A stretch of 36,599 bases of DNA from Phycisphaerae bacterium. GTDB taxonomy: Bacteria; Planctomycetota; Phycisphaerae; UBA1845. Shown piece by piece: positions 1 to 7,899 of this stretch (positions are counted from its first letter, which is position 1; each line of letters opens with the position of its first letter). The notes below the pieces were generated by a model, which did not search any database, was not told the DNA's origin, and was given only the letters and a program-made list of their open reading frames with translations. Where the stretch lies: the NCBI GenBank assembly GCA_029260215.1, contig JAJDDQ010000081.1:1-36599 (forward strand), written 5' to 3'. The position numbers and the translations under genes were made by a program.

Positions 1-1
1 T

Positions 2-115
2 ACGGGCATGAAGTGGGATCACGCCAACGCCGCCGGCATGATGAACCTCGTCGCCCTCCAGGAAAGCGGCCAATGGGATCAGTATTGGACCACCCGGAAA
101 CGACAAGCGGCGTAG
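2..115 (+). CDS. C-terminal end of a possible transposase (partial, 5' end outside window)
   Basis: The frame is open from the window edge to a TAG at 113-115, giving 37 residues that begin TGMKWDHANAAGMM and end WTTRKRQAA. The pattern G-M-K/R-W, then A-x-x-M-x-L, then W-D-x-Y-W resembles the tail of ISKra4-like transposases as I remember them. Only the tail is visible, so no catalytic residues can be checked. It could instead belong to another DNA-binding protein. Confidence 0.35.
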   Translation, partial: TGMKWDHANAAGMMNLVALQESGQWDQYWTTRKRQAA

Positions 116-285
116 TGCCAAAAAAACTAGCCAGACCCGCCCAGTGTCTCTGATTTTGACGGGATGTGAATGCCCTGGGCCGGGGTTATTTTTCTATGGG
201 CGAAGGGAGTTACCCGGTATGATGGCCGGTTCGGGAGTTCGGGAACAGACTCGACAAGAAATGACTGCTTCGAAAGGAAATCAAA

Positions 286-1059
286 ATGACGACACGGCGA
301 ACAATCACAGTAATTACGATCCTCATCGCGGGCGCGACAACATTCAACATGGCCGGATGCACCGGGGAAGAGGTCGTCGGCGGTATTCTTGGCATAGCCG
401 CTGCCACCTGTGAGACCGATTCGCGATGCAACGACGGGCTGTTCTGCAACGGGGAAGAATTCTGTGACACTGATGGACTCTGTTCGGACGGTATCAGGCC
501 ATGCGACGCCAGTGCTTGCGACGAGGAGGCCAACACCTGCTCCACCGCGTGCACCGACGAAGGCTGCGACGATGGAGCGTTCTGCAATGGAGAGGAGAGG
601 TGCGTGACGTCCGATGACGGCTCGACCAGCTCTTGCGCAGGCGGCGAATCGCCTTGTTTTAGCGACGAGGTTTGCCTTGAAGATGAAGATCGCTGCGCCG
701 TGTGTACGACGGACAGTCACTGCCCCGACGGCCAAGTGTGCGTGGACGAATTCTGCATCGAAGGCACAGCCGAGCCGGAGGCGTTTACCGTCTTTTTTTT
801 CAACGAGGACAGTCAAACGACGCACATTCTGACCGCTTCGGAGAGCTTCGGTTCAACCAACCGGCTCACTGCCGGCGCCAGCCGTACCGTCGAAGCGCCG
901 CCGTCAGTCGTCGGCGATGTATTCACCTATCGTGCAGGCAGGAGCGGCTCTGTCTTCGCGACGGTCGATTGCGAGTACTTCCCGGATCCTCTGAATGACG
1001 CGGTGGTGACGTGGACAGGTTTCGCACTCGAGTGTAGCGGCAACCTGACCGCGCGGTAG
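286..1059 (+). CDS. Cysteine-rich lipoprotein with repeated C-x-DG-x-FCNG motifs
   Basis: A 257-aa protein with a lipoprotein signal: charged MTTRR, hydrophobic stretch, lipobox MAGC with Cys25 as the lipidation site. Residues about 40-160 carry repeated cysteine motifs (CNDGLFCNGEEFC, then CDDGAFCNGEERC, then a third unit HCPDGQVCVDEFC), typical of disulfide-rich modules in exported proteins of planctomycetes and myxobacteria. The C-terminal ~90 residues form a different, cysteine-poor beta-like domain. An AAGGAAA ribosome site lies just before the ATG. It is probably anchored on the cell surface or in the periplasm. No enzymatic motif is visible and the function is unknown. The gene reads toward 1100-2917, about 40 bases away, so the two may be co-transcribed. 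Confidence 0.8.
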   Translation: MTTRRTITVITILIAGATTFNMAGCTGEEVVGGILGIAAATCETDSRCNDGLFCNGEEFCDTDGLCSDGIRPCDASACDEEANTCSTACTDEGCDDGAFCNGEERCVTSDDGSTSSCAGGESPCFSDEVCLEDEDRCAVCTTDSHCPDGQVCVDEFCIEGTAEPEAFTVFFFNEDSQTTHILTASESFGSTNRLTAGASRTVEAPPSVVGDVFTYRAGRSGSVFATVDCEYFPDPLNDAVVTWTGFALECSGNLTAR

Positions 1060-1099
1060 CGCTCGGCAGCTTGCTCGGCTCGAGAAAGGAGCAACTCTA

Positions 1100-2917
1100 A
1101 TGATGAGAAGGCACTTCCAGGCGATAGCACTCGTGGCGAGTCTTGCGTACGCCGCACTCCCGGCACGCGCTCAATCGCAACAGCCCGAATTTCCCGGAGC
1201 GGACGTGGCATTTGGCAACATCGTCAACACGTATCAATGGACGGCAGGCACGGGACCGATTGACGGCCTCCGAGCGTACAGCTTGTCCGATGTCGCCTGC
1301 AACCTCGGCACTGAACCGCTGGATTGGTTGGTAGGTCCGAATCCACGCCATCCCGTGATGGCCCAGAACATGTACCGGCTGCATGACGGCCGGTTCGAGC
1401 AGATTGGGCAAAGCTGGCTGAAACACATGTTTTGCGCGTTACAGCAGGGTTTCTGTGCAACATGCGAACCACTTTGCGGAGGGTGCTGCTCGCGCCTCGG
1501 TGTGGGTTGCTCAACGCCCTATGGTGCCACGCGCAATGGAAATTTCGGCAACCTCGGCCCGAGGCACGAAATCAACGCCCATCTGGGGACCAACTTGGGC
1601 TACCACGCATTCCCCGAAGGCAATACCGGTCTCCGAGGCCGCATACAGGTACGCGACGAAGTCCTCAACGTCCCCGGTGCCAGGTACTACGCTGAAGGCC
1701 AATACGTTGCCGCCGACGACGCTCAGGGCGGCGACATGACCCGCGACAACAACAACGCTTCGTGGCGCGAAATCTTATTCAGTGCGACGAATCTGAACGC
1801 CACCGTAACGGGGGCGATGCATCGCGGTGACATCGCGATGTACGCATGGCGCGAAGACGACCCGCAAGTCACCATCGTACACATCGACTTACCGGATGAA
1901 GGCCGCCTAACGCTGGGCTACCGTGTGACCGACAACGGTGACAACACGTGGCACTACGAATACGCTTTGCACAACCTCAGCTCGGATCGTTCCGCCGGAT
2001 CATTCTCCGTGCCGATGGATCTCAGCCAGATCCCGCAAAGCGTTGGCTTCCACGATGTGGACTACCACAGCGGCGAACCCTATCCACCCACCGACTGGGC
2101 CGTCACCCAAGACGACAATTCCCTGACGTGGACCACTGAAACGTGGGACGAAAACGAATTCGCCAACGCACTGCGCTGGGGCACGATGTACAACTTCCGC
2201 TTTGACGCTGACACCGAACCGCAGACCGGCAGCATCGAGATAGGCCTGTTCAAACCGGGAACCCCCGGCGCGGTAACAGTCGAAGCCCTCGTCCCCACAC
2301 CCGGCTGCGCTGCCCCGGCACTCTTGTCCGGCCAAGCCGCCTATTCGTTCGCCGAACGTGCCTTCGATGGATTCATCGACGCCCGCGCAGAGAGCAGCAA
2401 CGGCCTCGACGTCGATCTGGGACTGCGCGAAATTATCATCAGGTTCAACAGGCCGCTGGAGAATCTGGACGGTACGCCGCTCAGCGGGGAGGCCTTCTCG
2501 ATCTCCGACACCGGCGGCTCATCGCCGACAATCACCGCAATCTCAACGCCCGACGACCGCATCGTCACGCTCACGCTCGATGACCACATCAGCCTGCAAG
2601 AGTGGACCACGATCGCAGTCAGCGCACGGGCACAATGCGACGCCGATCTGACCATCACCGACACGCTCGACATCGGCTACCTGCCGGGCGACGTCAACAA
2701 TGACGGAACCGTGTCACCTTTCGACCTTTTGACTTTCCGTCAATACGTCGGCATGGTCGCAACACCGGACGCCGGCCTCATCAGCGACTACGTTGATACG
2801 AACCGCGACGGTGAAGTCGGCCCATTCGACCTGCTCGTTTTCCGTCAACTAATCAATGGCGTCTCACCGCCCGCAACACGCGCATGGGACAGGCAGTCGC
2901 TGCCCCCCAAGCCGTAG
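1100..2917 (+). CDS. Large secreted protein with C-terminal dockerin-like calcium repeats
   Basis: 605 aa. The start is supported by AAAGGAG seven bases upstream; a second ATG follows immediately at 1103. Residues 1-25 are a signal peptide ending near ARA-QSQ. The body has no motif I can name, but holds a cluster of cysteines at about 110-135. It appears beta-rich and reads like planctomycete exported proteins. The C-terminus (about 528-590) carries two calcium-binding dockerin-type units, GDVNNDGTVSPFDL and DTNRDGEVGPFDL, each followed by an FRQ helix. Dockerin-like tails in planctomycetes are common on exported proteins and do not imply a cellulosome. Role unknown. Confidence 0.85.
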   Translation: MMRRHFQAIALVASLAYAALPARAQSQQPEFPGADVAFGNIVNTYQWTAGTGPIDGLRAYSLSDVACNLGTEPLDWLVGPNPRHPVMAQNMYRLHDGRFEQIGQSWLKHMFCALQQGFCATCEPLCGGCCSRLGVGCSTPYGATRNGNFGNLGPRHEINAHLGTNLGYHAFPEGNTGLRGRIQVRDEVLNVPGARYYAEGQYVAADDAQGGDMTRDNNNASWREILFSATNLNATVTGAMHRGDIAMYAWREDDPQVTIVHIDLPDEGRLTLGYRVTDNGDNTWHYEYALHNLSSDRSAGSFSVPMDLSQIPQSVGFHDVDYHSGEPYPPTDWAVTQDDNSLTWTTETWDENEFANALRWGTMYNFRFDADTEPQTGSIEIGLFKPGTPGAVTVEALVPTPGCAAPALLSGQAAYSFAERAFDGFIDARAESSNGLDVDLGLREIIIRFNRPLENLDGTPLSGEAFSISDTGGSSPTITAISTPDDRIVTLTLDDHISLQEWTTIAVSARAQCDADLTITDTLDIGYLPGDVNNDGTVSPFDLLTFRQYVGMVATPDAGLISDYVDTNRDGEVGPFDLLVFRQLINGVSPPATRAWDRQSLPPKP

Positions 2918-3158
2918 CCACGATTTGCCGCATTTATTCATTCAGCCAACATCACACGTAAAAGGTCAGCCGCGTGCAATACCAATCCGTTTGAGGACTG
3001 CGTTCGTCCTGTTTCTACCCGGTATTCGAACGCAACCCACGAGCCGCGGACTTCAGTCTGCGCGGACGCCCCCGGACCCATCCAGCTTGATTCTCAACCA
3101 ACAGGTCTCCACACCGAAACATCGCCATTGCAGATCGCTGACCAGCTACCATTCACAC
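2918..3158. other. Non-coding stretch with inverted repeats
   Basis: No convincing gene. It holds an 8-bp perfect inverted repeat, TGCGTTCG at 2999-3006 and CGAACGCA at 3027-3034, and then one copy of a dispersed hairpin repeat (3041-3067). It separates a plus-strand gene from the terminator of a minus-strand gene, so no promoter is needed here. Confidence 0.6.
3041..3067. repeat. Dispersed hairpin repeat, copy 1 (GAGCCGCGGACTTCAGTC family)
   Basis: 27 bases matching 34950-34976 at 26 positions. The core folds on itself: CGCGGACT and AGTCCGCG around a TC loop, with one mismatch in this copy (T at 3059). Both copies are preceded, 40-70 bases upstream, by a short shared segment reading GCAATA then ATCCGTTT. 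Both lie between genes. Confidence 0.75.
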
Positions 3159-3200
3159 AAAAAAACTCGCCCCGACCGTCGCAAGACAGTTCGGGGCGAG
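3159..3200 (-). terminator. Rho-independent terminator of the di-haem peroxidase gene
   Basis: CTCGCCCCGA (3166-3175) pairs perfectly with TCGGGGCGAG (3191-3200). Read on the minus strand the 10-bp stem is followed by seven T residues (complement of the A run at 3160-3166). It lies 33 bases beyond the stop codon of 3233-4549. Confidence 0.9.
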
Positions 3201-3232
3201 CTTGGAATGCGTGAGAGTTTCCCGGCGAAAAC

Positions 3233-4549
3233 CTAGATCGAATCAAGGAATTCGATAATCGCGTCCTGCTCCTGCTCGCTCAGCTTCGACCAGAAGTCAC
3301 GGCTGTCTGCCGCCTCACCCGCGTGACCGGGCACGAAGGGGCCGACCGGAGGCGTATACCCCGCGATCGCCTGCCGAATCCGCTCCGGGAAGTTGTCCGC
3401 GTTGGCCCGACCGTCGTGCAGCAGGATCGGCCGAACGCGCACGCCCCACAAAGGCGCGGTACGCATCTCGGTTCCGTCGGCGTCGCCATCGACCATCTCA
3501 TCGCCCAACGCGCCCATGTCATGCAGCAAAAGATCGCTGAACAGGAACGCGGGTTTGAGCGACAGTGCATCGACTTCATGCTCGCCGGTGAACATCACAG
3601 GAATGTGGCAGTCCGCACACCCGATTTCACGAAACAGCGAAAAACCCAGCCCGTTCAACAGCGGGCGACGCGGCGGCGCCGCAAGGAATCGCTGAAAGGT
3701 AGCCATGCGGTTGAAGGCGGAGATGCCGCCCTTGTCGGGCATGTCTTCAAGCTCCGGAACCTGGTCGCAATCAGCCAACTCCGGCGGGAACATGCCGTTC
3801 GGATCGTTCTCCTCGGGGAAGAGCATGTTCGTAATGCCCATCTCATTCAGCGAAGCGTCCGCCGTGAACGTATCCAGCGTCACGACACCGCACTTCCAGC
3901 CGAAGCGCCCGACGCGCATTTCTTCCAGCCACGGGTCAAAGGACATGCGTGCTTTACCGCTGATGCCGTCGTTGTCCAGATCATCGGGATCGGCGTTGGC
4001 CAGAATCGTCGCATCCGGAATTGCCTCAATCAGACCGGCCCCGAACATCGGCGTGGTCACTCGGTTGATCGTGAAAACGCCCGGCAGATCCGGCACGACT
4101 TCGTTGCATTCCCCTTCTTCGCCGATAGCGGACAACTGCTGCAACGGACCGCCGTACTCGACCATCGGGTCGAATTCACCCTTGCCGATGAATCGGGCGA
4201 AGCGCGTCACAAGCTGGTCGCCCGCACCGCCGACACCTTCTTCCGGGTCGCCAGGGTCCGCACCTGCATTATGGCAGACGCCGCAGCCCTCTTTGTTGAA
4301 AACAGGACCAAGCCCGCTTTCCACGGTGTGCTGAACCTGAAACAACTCCCGACCCTCGGCGAACTCAGCCAGTTGACCCTCCGTCAACCCAGGGATGGGA
4401 TCGCCATACCCCGGCTGCCCGCCGAACTGTGCGGACGTTTGTTCCGGCGCAACCGAAATCCGATCCGCGGGCGGTTCAGCCGCCCAAACCACGCCGCACA
4501 TCGCCAGCGAAGTCGCCACAATCGCACAAATGTTAGATTTTCCAAGCAT
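3233..4549 (-). CDS. Di-haem cytochrome c peroxidase / thiol-oxidoreductase-like protein
   Basis: 438 aa. GGAGGAG just upstream fixes the start at ATG 4549, rather than a TTG 15 bases earlier. A signal peptide covers residues 1-24 (ending VVWAA). Two c-type haem sites are visible: CGVCH at 89-93 and CADCH at 311-315. The C-terminal part has the TAPLWGVR and LLHDGRA motifs typical of the di-haem oxidoreductase family (COG3488-like). Such proteins are periplasmic and transfer electrons, often to peroxide or an unknown substrate. The gene is monocistronic with its own terminator (3159-3200). No electron-transfer partner lies nearby, so the physiological substrate cannot be told. Confidence 0.88.
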   Translation of the reverse strand: MLGKSNICAIVATSLAMCGVVWAAEPPADRISVAPEQTSAQFGGQPGYGDPIPGLTEGQLAEFAEGRELFQVQHTVESGLGPVFNKEGCGVCHNAGADPGDPEEGVGGAGDQLVTRFARFIGKGEFDPMVEYGGPLQQLSAIGEEGECNEVVPDLPGVFTINRVTTPMFGAGLIEAIPDATILANADPDDLDNDGISGKARMSFDPWLEEMRVGRFGWKCGVVTLDTFTADASLNEMGITNMLFPEENDPNGMFPPELADCDQVPELEDMPDKGGISAFNRMATFQRFLAAPPRRPLLNGLGFSLFREIGCADCHIPVMFTGEHEVDALSLKPAFLFSDLLLHDMGALGDEMVDGDADGTEMRTAPLWGVRVRPILLHDGRANADNFPERIRQAIAGYTPPVGPFVPGHAGEAADSRDFWSKLSEQEQDAIIEFLDSI

Positions 4550-4590
4550 GCTTTGCTCCTCCAAGACGCTCTAAAATGCGTTCGATTGTC

Positions 4591-4602
4591 GAACGATCGT
4601 TC
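4591..4602. promoter_or_regulatory. Perfect 12-bp palindrome, candidate operator
   Basis: GAACGATCGTTC reads the same on both strands and lies 42 bases upstream of the start of the di-haem peroxidase gene, in its likely promoter region. No clear -35/-10 pair was found around it. A regulatory role is inference from position and symmetry. Confidence 0.35.
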
Positions 4603-4772
4603 TGTGTCCGAGTAGACTGTTCACAAGCAAAAAGGCCCAACGGACCAAGGAAGCATCCTAGCACATCGCCCGTCAACGCTACAACCCGGTTTTTCACATC
4701 TCTTGTGGTGAACAGTGTTTAGGTAAACTTGGAGTGTAATCTTTCGCGTCCGGTGAACACACGCGCAAGAAT

Positions 4773-4802
4773 AAACGCCGAGCGCATTGTGCCCGGCGTT
4801 TT
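4773..4802 (-). terminator. Likely terminator of the small coiled-coil gene
   Basis: AACGCCG (4774-4780) pairs with CGGCGTT (4794-4800). On the minus strand the stem is followed by a short T-rich stretch (TTTATTCTT). It lies about 40 bases past the stop of 4843-5103. The loop is long and the T run is broken, so efficiency is uncertain. Confidence 0.6.
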
Positions 4803-4842
4803 GGGGATCACGGTTTGTGCGAATGCAAAATCGTCCGGCGTG

Positions 4843-5103
4843 CTACTCCGGATCCTCTTCGAGCATCTTGCGAAGCTGCGAATTCTCGCGCCGCGTCGCT
4901 TCGAGGTCGAAAAGCATGTATTTGATCGACAGCCGCAGGAAATCAATGCTCTCCTGAAGCTGGCCAACCGTCTGGCGAAGCTGTTTGTGGCGTTCTCTGG
5001 TCTGATCCGCCAACAGCGTCAATCGCTCACGATCCGCCTCGGGCAGCGTGCCGATCTCCGCGACCAGCTCCGCAAGTTTTCTCTGGAAAGTTTCCTCGTT
5101 CAT
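4843..5103 (-). CDS. Small coiled-coil protein of unknown function
   Basis: 86 aa from ATG 5103, chosen because GGAAGGAA lies six bases upstream; an in-frame extension to 5166 has no such site. The protein is highly charged and almost entirely helical, with heptad-like spacing of Leu/Ile (for example LRQTVGQLQESIDFLRLSI), ending in LRKMLEEDPE. There is no membrane segment and no recognisable catalytic motif. It is probably a cytoplasmic coiled-coil protein. The gene stands alone with its own terminator (4773-4802). Confidence 0.7.
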   Translation of the reverse strand: MNEETFQRKLAELVAEIGTLPEADRERLTLLADQTRERHKQLRQTVGQLQESIDFLRLSIKYMLFDLEATRRENSQLRKMLEEDPE

Positions 5104-5784
5104 TGTTTCCTTCCTTCCCGATACGGATTCAGATTCTTTCCCGCCTCGCATCATATCACCTCCCAATTCTAGCCCCTCTCCCGTCCAATCAAACGGTGCC
5201 GGGGATTTTCTGAAAATCCTCCAAACCTGTGCCGCTCTTCAAGCAATCACGGTGCCAAAAACGCCGATTCACGTTATTCTTTGAGAAAACGTCATAACCC
5301 GTTTTGTGGAAATAAGTTACAGGTCGCGCAGCCGCGTGAGGAGAACGCCTGTCGCACTGACCGATTGTCCGAGATGTTTTTTTTTTGAAACATCGCAAAA
5401 TGGCCTCCGAGCAGGATCGTGTCGTAAATATTTTATTGATAGATAGTTACAGGATTTGATGCCGTGTTGCCACGGAAAACCAGCCCCGAGATCGCTCCGC
5501 GCTGCAAATTGCATCGTGATTCGGGCCCGAAATCGCGGTCATTTCCGCCAACGCCGCGAAATCGAGGAAATCGTGCCCGATAACATCATGTATCGAGTCC
5601 GCAACGCTGCAACGCACGAAGGTGCGATAGGCAGCCGCAGCATCCCGGTCAGGTATGTCTGAATAACGGTACCGGCGACAGATCATGGCCGAGCAGATGA
5701 CGGCTCGCAGGTGCAATTCGTCGAGCGTGTCCAGCGAGATTATGATTCCCAACGCCGCAGGCCATAGCGGTGGGGCCATGAATC
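5104..5784. other. 681-base stretch without a convincing gene
   Basis: Short frames exist on both strands but lack ribosome sites and recognisable composition. Two structures stand out. One is a perfect 7-bp inverted repeat GGATTTT-CTG-AAAATCC (5203-5219), about 100 bases upstream of the minus-strand small gene. The other is GATGTTT/AAACATC (5373-5394) enclosing a run of ten T residues. The promoters of 4843-5103 (minus) and 5785-6537 (plus) presumably lie here, but I cannot place them. Confidence 0.5.
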
Positions 5785-6537
5785 ATGCCGACACGTTTTC
5801 GACTCATTACGTACAACATCCACAAAGCCATCGGTGTGGATCGCCGCTTCGCCCCCGAGCGGATCATCGCCATCCTCGAGCATCACAACCCGGACATCGT
5901 GCTCTTGCAGGAAGTGGACCGCGGCGCGCCACGTTCTAAGCACGTCGATCTTGCATCGATGATCGGCAAGACTATGGGTTACGACCACCGCGCGGTCAGT
6001 ATGAACCACCACATGAAGCGAGGCCGATACGGCAACGCGACGCTCTCTCGATTTCCGATCCACAAGCAACGGAATATCGATCTGACGATCTCCTGGCGAA
6101 AGCGGCGGGGGGCGCAACACACCGCAATTGAACTACCCACCGATCGCCGTCAGGTCGTGATAGACGTGTTCAACATGCACCTCGGCCTGTCCGCGATGGA
6201 GCGTCGCAAGCAAATCGGGCATCTGCTCGATACGCCGGACATGCGGCGACTCGACGCAAGCCACCCCTGCATCGTGGCTGGTGACATGAACGACTGGCGA
6301 GGCTTGTTGCGGAAGCAAAATTTCGCCGTCGCGGGTTTCGCATGCGCCACGAACCGCCGCCCCGGCTCACACCGGTCGATCAAGACATTCCCCAGCTACG
6401 CCCCAACCGGCGGGCTGGACAAGATTTTCTACCGAGGTTGCCTGAAGGCTACGCACGTATTCCGCAGTCGTCTGAAGCTGGCTGAGGTGGCCAGCGACCA
6501 TCTGCCCGTGATCGCTGATTTCGAGATCGGCGACTGA
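5785..6537 (+). CDS. Endonuclease/exonuclease/phosphatase (EEP) family protein
   Basis: 250 aa with all the main EEP (DNase I-like) motifs in order: TYNIHK at 9-14, LQEVD at 41-45 (metal-binding Glu), GNATLSR at 83-89, HLGL at 132-135, GDMNDW at 166-171 and SDHLPVIADF at 237-246 (catalytic Asp-His). Enzymes of this fold cut phosphodiester or phosphate-ester bonds in DNA, RNA, lipids or inositol phosphates using Mg2+. No signal peptide is visible, so it is probably cytoplasmic. This compact form is often annotated simply as an EEP-family hydrolase; the substrate cannot be deduced. The ribosome site is weak (GGTGGGG about 12 bases before the ATG). Confidence 0.9.
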   Translation: MPTRFRLITYNIHKAIGVDRRFAPERIIAILEHHNPDIVLLQEVDRGAPRSKHVDLASMIGKTMGYDHRAVSMNHHMKRGRYGNATLSRFPIHKQRNIDLTISWRKRRGAQHTAIELPTDRRQVVIDVFNMHLGLSAMERRKQIGHLLDTPDMRRLDASHPCIVAGDMNDWRGLLRKQNFAVAGFACATNRRPGSHRSIKTFPSYAPTGGLDKIFYRGCLKATHVFRSRLKLAEVASDHLPVIADFEIGD

Positions 6538-6737
6538 GTTTTCCGTCGGTATCGTTGCACAAACCTTGACTCTTATCGCGCCGAAACCGACACTATGCTG
6601 GAGGTTCGGCCCAGGGGCTGCTAGCGGGTGGCCCCGACAGCGTTACCTCCTTTTTTATGCGCTGCACAGCCGAATCAGCGTTTCAACGGCGTGGCTGATG
6701 TGTGACAGGCAGCCACACAACGAAGAGTTTCAATCCC

Positions 6738-7247
6738 ATGCTCGACTATAGAATCGGTCCGGAGACGAAACGACTCGAACACCGTGCTCTTACGGTTGAC
6801 GATAAGGAGGCGTTCTTCGCGCTGAATAGCGACCCCGACGTGATGCGGTTTACCGGCGAGCCTCGGCTGCGGTCGCTGGAGGAAGCTGGGGAGGCGATCG
6901 CGCACTATCCCGATTTCGATACGGTCGGCTACGGTCGCTGGGGCTGCGTGTTGAAGGAGAGCCGCTCGATCATCGGTTTCTGCGGGCTGAAGTATCTCAA
7001 CGAGTTTGATGACGTCGACGTCGGTTTTCGATTTCTGCCGCGATACTGGGGCCGTGGTCTGGCGACTGAGGCGTGTACAGCGAGCATCGCTTTCGGATTC
7101 GATGTCCTAAGACTCGGACGCATCATCGGTCTGGTGCTGGAGGAAAATCTCGCATCGATCCGTGTGCTTGAGAAAGTCGGAATGCGTAGAGACGGATCCA
7201 TCACGTACGAGGGGGAAACCGTGTTGCGGTACGAAATCAGCCGGTGA
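6738..7247 (+). CDS. GNAT-family acetyltransferase (RimJ/RimL type)
   Basis: 169 aa from ATG 6738; an upstream GTG at 6702 would add 12 residues without a better ribosome site. The fold follows the RimJ/RimL GNAT pattern: a substrate strand with RLEHRALTVDD, IIGFCGLKYL, DVDVGFRFLPRYWGRGLATEA (acetyl-CoA pyrophosphate loop), and near the end NLASIRVLEKVGM. This family transfers an acetyl group from acetyl-CoA to the N-terminus of ribosomal or other proteins, or to small amines. The acceptor is unknown. It is a single gene, 200 bases after the EEP gene. Confidence 0.88.
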   Translation: MLDYRIGPETKRLEHRALTVDDKEAFFALNSDPDVMRFTGEPRLRSLEEAGEAIAHYPDFDTVGYGRWGCVLKESRSIIGFCGLKYLNEFDDVDVGFRFLPRYWGRGLATEACTASIAFGFDVLRLGRIIGLVLEENLASIRVLEKVGMRRDGSITYEGETVLRYEISR

Positions 7248-7461
7248 ATTGGCGGTCATCGTGCGCCGAGGGACCATACACTCGCATTCCGACTCGTCGA
7301 TGCACGAGGCGGTTTCCGTTCCAACGCTGTGTGGGTAATGCAGCAGACTCTAATGAATTGGACCACTAAGGAATTTCGGCGTGCCGACGACGCAAGCAAC
7401 GGCAGATGATTGCGAATGGGTCCAGGGACTTGACCTTTTCACGGCGGACCACCGTTTCCAC

Positions 7462-7483
7462 GCCTTCGACATGCCTTCGACAT
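7462..7483. repeat. Perfect 11-bp tandem duplication
   Basis: GCCTTCGACAT occurs twice with no spacer, at 7462-7472 and 7473-7483, about 20 bases upstream of the candidate -35 box of the riboswitch transcript. It could be chance slippage or a pair of regulator sites. Confidence 0.6.
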
Positions 7484-7502
7484 GTGCCGTGGTTTTCTTG
7501 TA

Positions 7503-7530
7503 TTGACACACCAAGCCCCGCTGTTAGCCT
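7503..7530 (+). promoter_or_regulatory. Candidate sigma-70 promoter of the riboswitch operon
   Basis: A perfect -35 hexamer TTGACA (7503-7508) is followed after 16 bases by TAGCCT (7525-7530), a poor -10 match. It lies just ahead of the cobalamin aptamer, where a promoter is expected. Confidence 0.45.
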
Positions 7531-7534
7531 TAAT

Positions 7535-7735
7535 CGTAGCTGGTGACCCGCACGGTGCGGGTCAAACAGGGAATCCGGTGTAATTCCGGAGCGGCCCCGC
7601 CGCTGTAACCGAGAACGACCGCTGCACGAAGTCATTGATCCGGTGTTTCACGGATCGAGAAGGCGCAGCCAGTAGGTCGGCTGATGCGAATCGATGATTC
7701 GCCAGCCACGCTCGGGAGCCAGAAGACCTACCAGT
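7535..7735 (+). ncRNA. Cobalamin (vitamin B12) riboswitch
   Basis: The conserved landmarks of the AdoCbl aptamer occur in order. A hairpin GACCCGC/GCGGGTC (7545-7563) is followed by the core AAACAGGGAA, then CCGGTGTAATTCCGG, then GCGGCCCCGCCGCTGTAACC. A variable hairpin GCGAATC/GATTCGC follows. Last comes the B12 box GAGCCAGAAGACCTACC (7716-7732). GTAGGTC at 7672-7678 is perfectly complementary to GACCTAC at 7725-7731 inside the box and may contribute a conserved or alternative stem. It lies 165 bases upstream of the start at 7900. In known cases B12 binding lowers expression of downstream uptake or B12-replacing genes. I saw no T-rich terminator, so control may act on translation. Confidence 0.93.
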
Positions 7736-7899
7736 TTGAACCTTTGGCCGTGGCACTCTCGTGGGAGGAGTGGCGCCGTGTCTTCGATCCATCTGCGTAT
7801 CGCCGTTTCGGCAAGATTTCACGCAATCGACTGGTATCGATCCTGCGACGTGACCGTTCCGCGCGCGGTGTTCCGGCTGAATCTCGGAAGGAGATGGTC

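Noticed and set aside
127-825. 232-codon minus-strand open frame
   Set aside because: Antisense to the Cys-rich lipoprotein; no ribosome site or domain.
3323-4615. 430-codon plus-strand open frame
   Set aside because: It is antisense to the di-haem peroxidase gene, which has both haem motifs, a signal peptide, a ribosome site and a terminator. The opposite frame is a codon-bias shadow.
5447-5779. Short frames on both strands in the 5104-5784 gap
   Set aside because: No start signals, no recognisable sequence, and frames overlap each other.
6607-6660. GGGGC...GCCCC hairpin with a T run further on, upstream of the GNAT gene
   Set aside because: The T run is about 20 bases from the stem and there is no upstream gene close enough, so neither a terminator nor a riboswitch can be supported.
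7684-7899. Upstream extension of the PEP-CTERM gene
   Set aside because: The extension would translate the riboswitch. ATG 7900 has GGAAGGAG at proper distance and is followed by a signal peptide.
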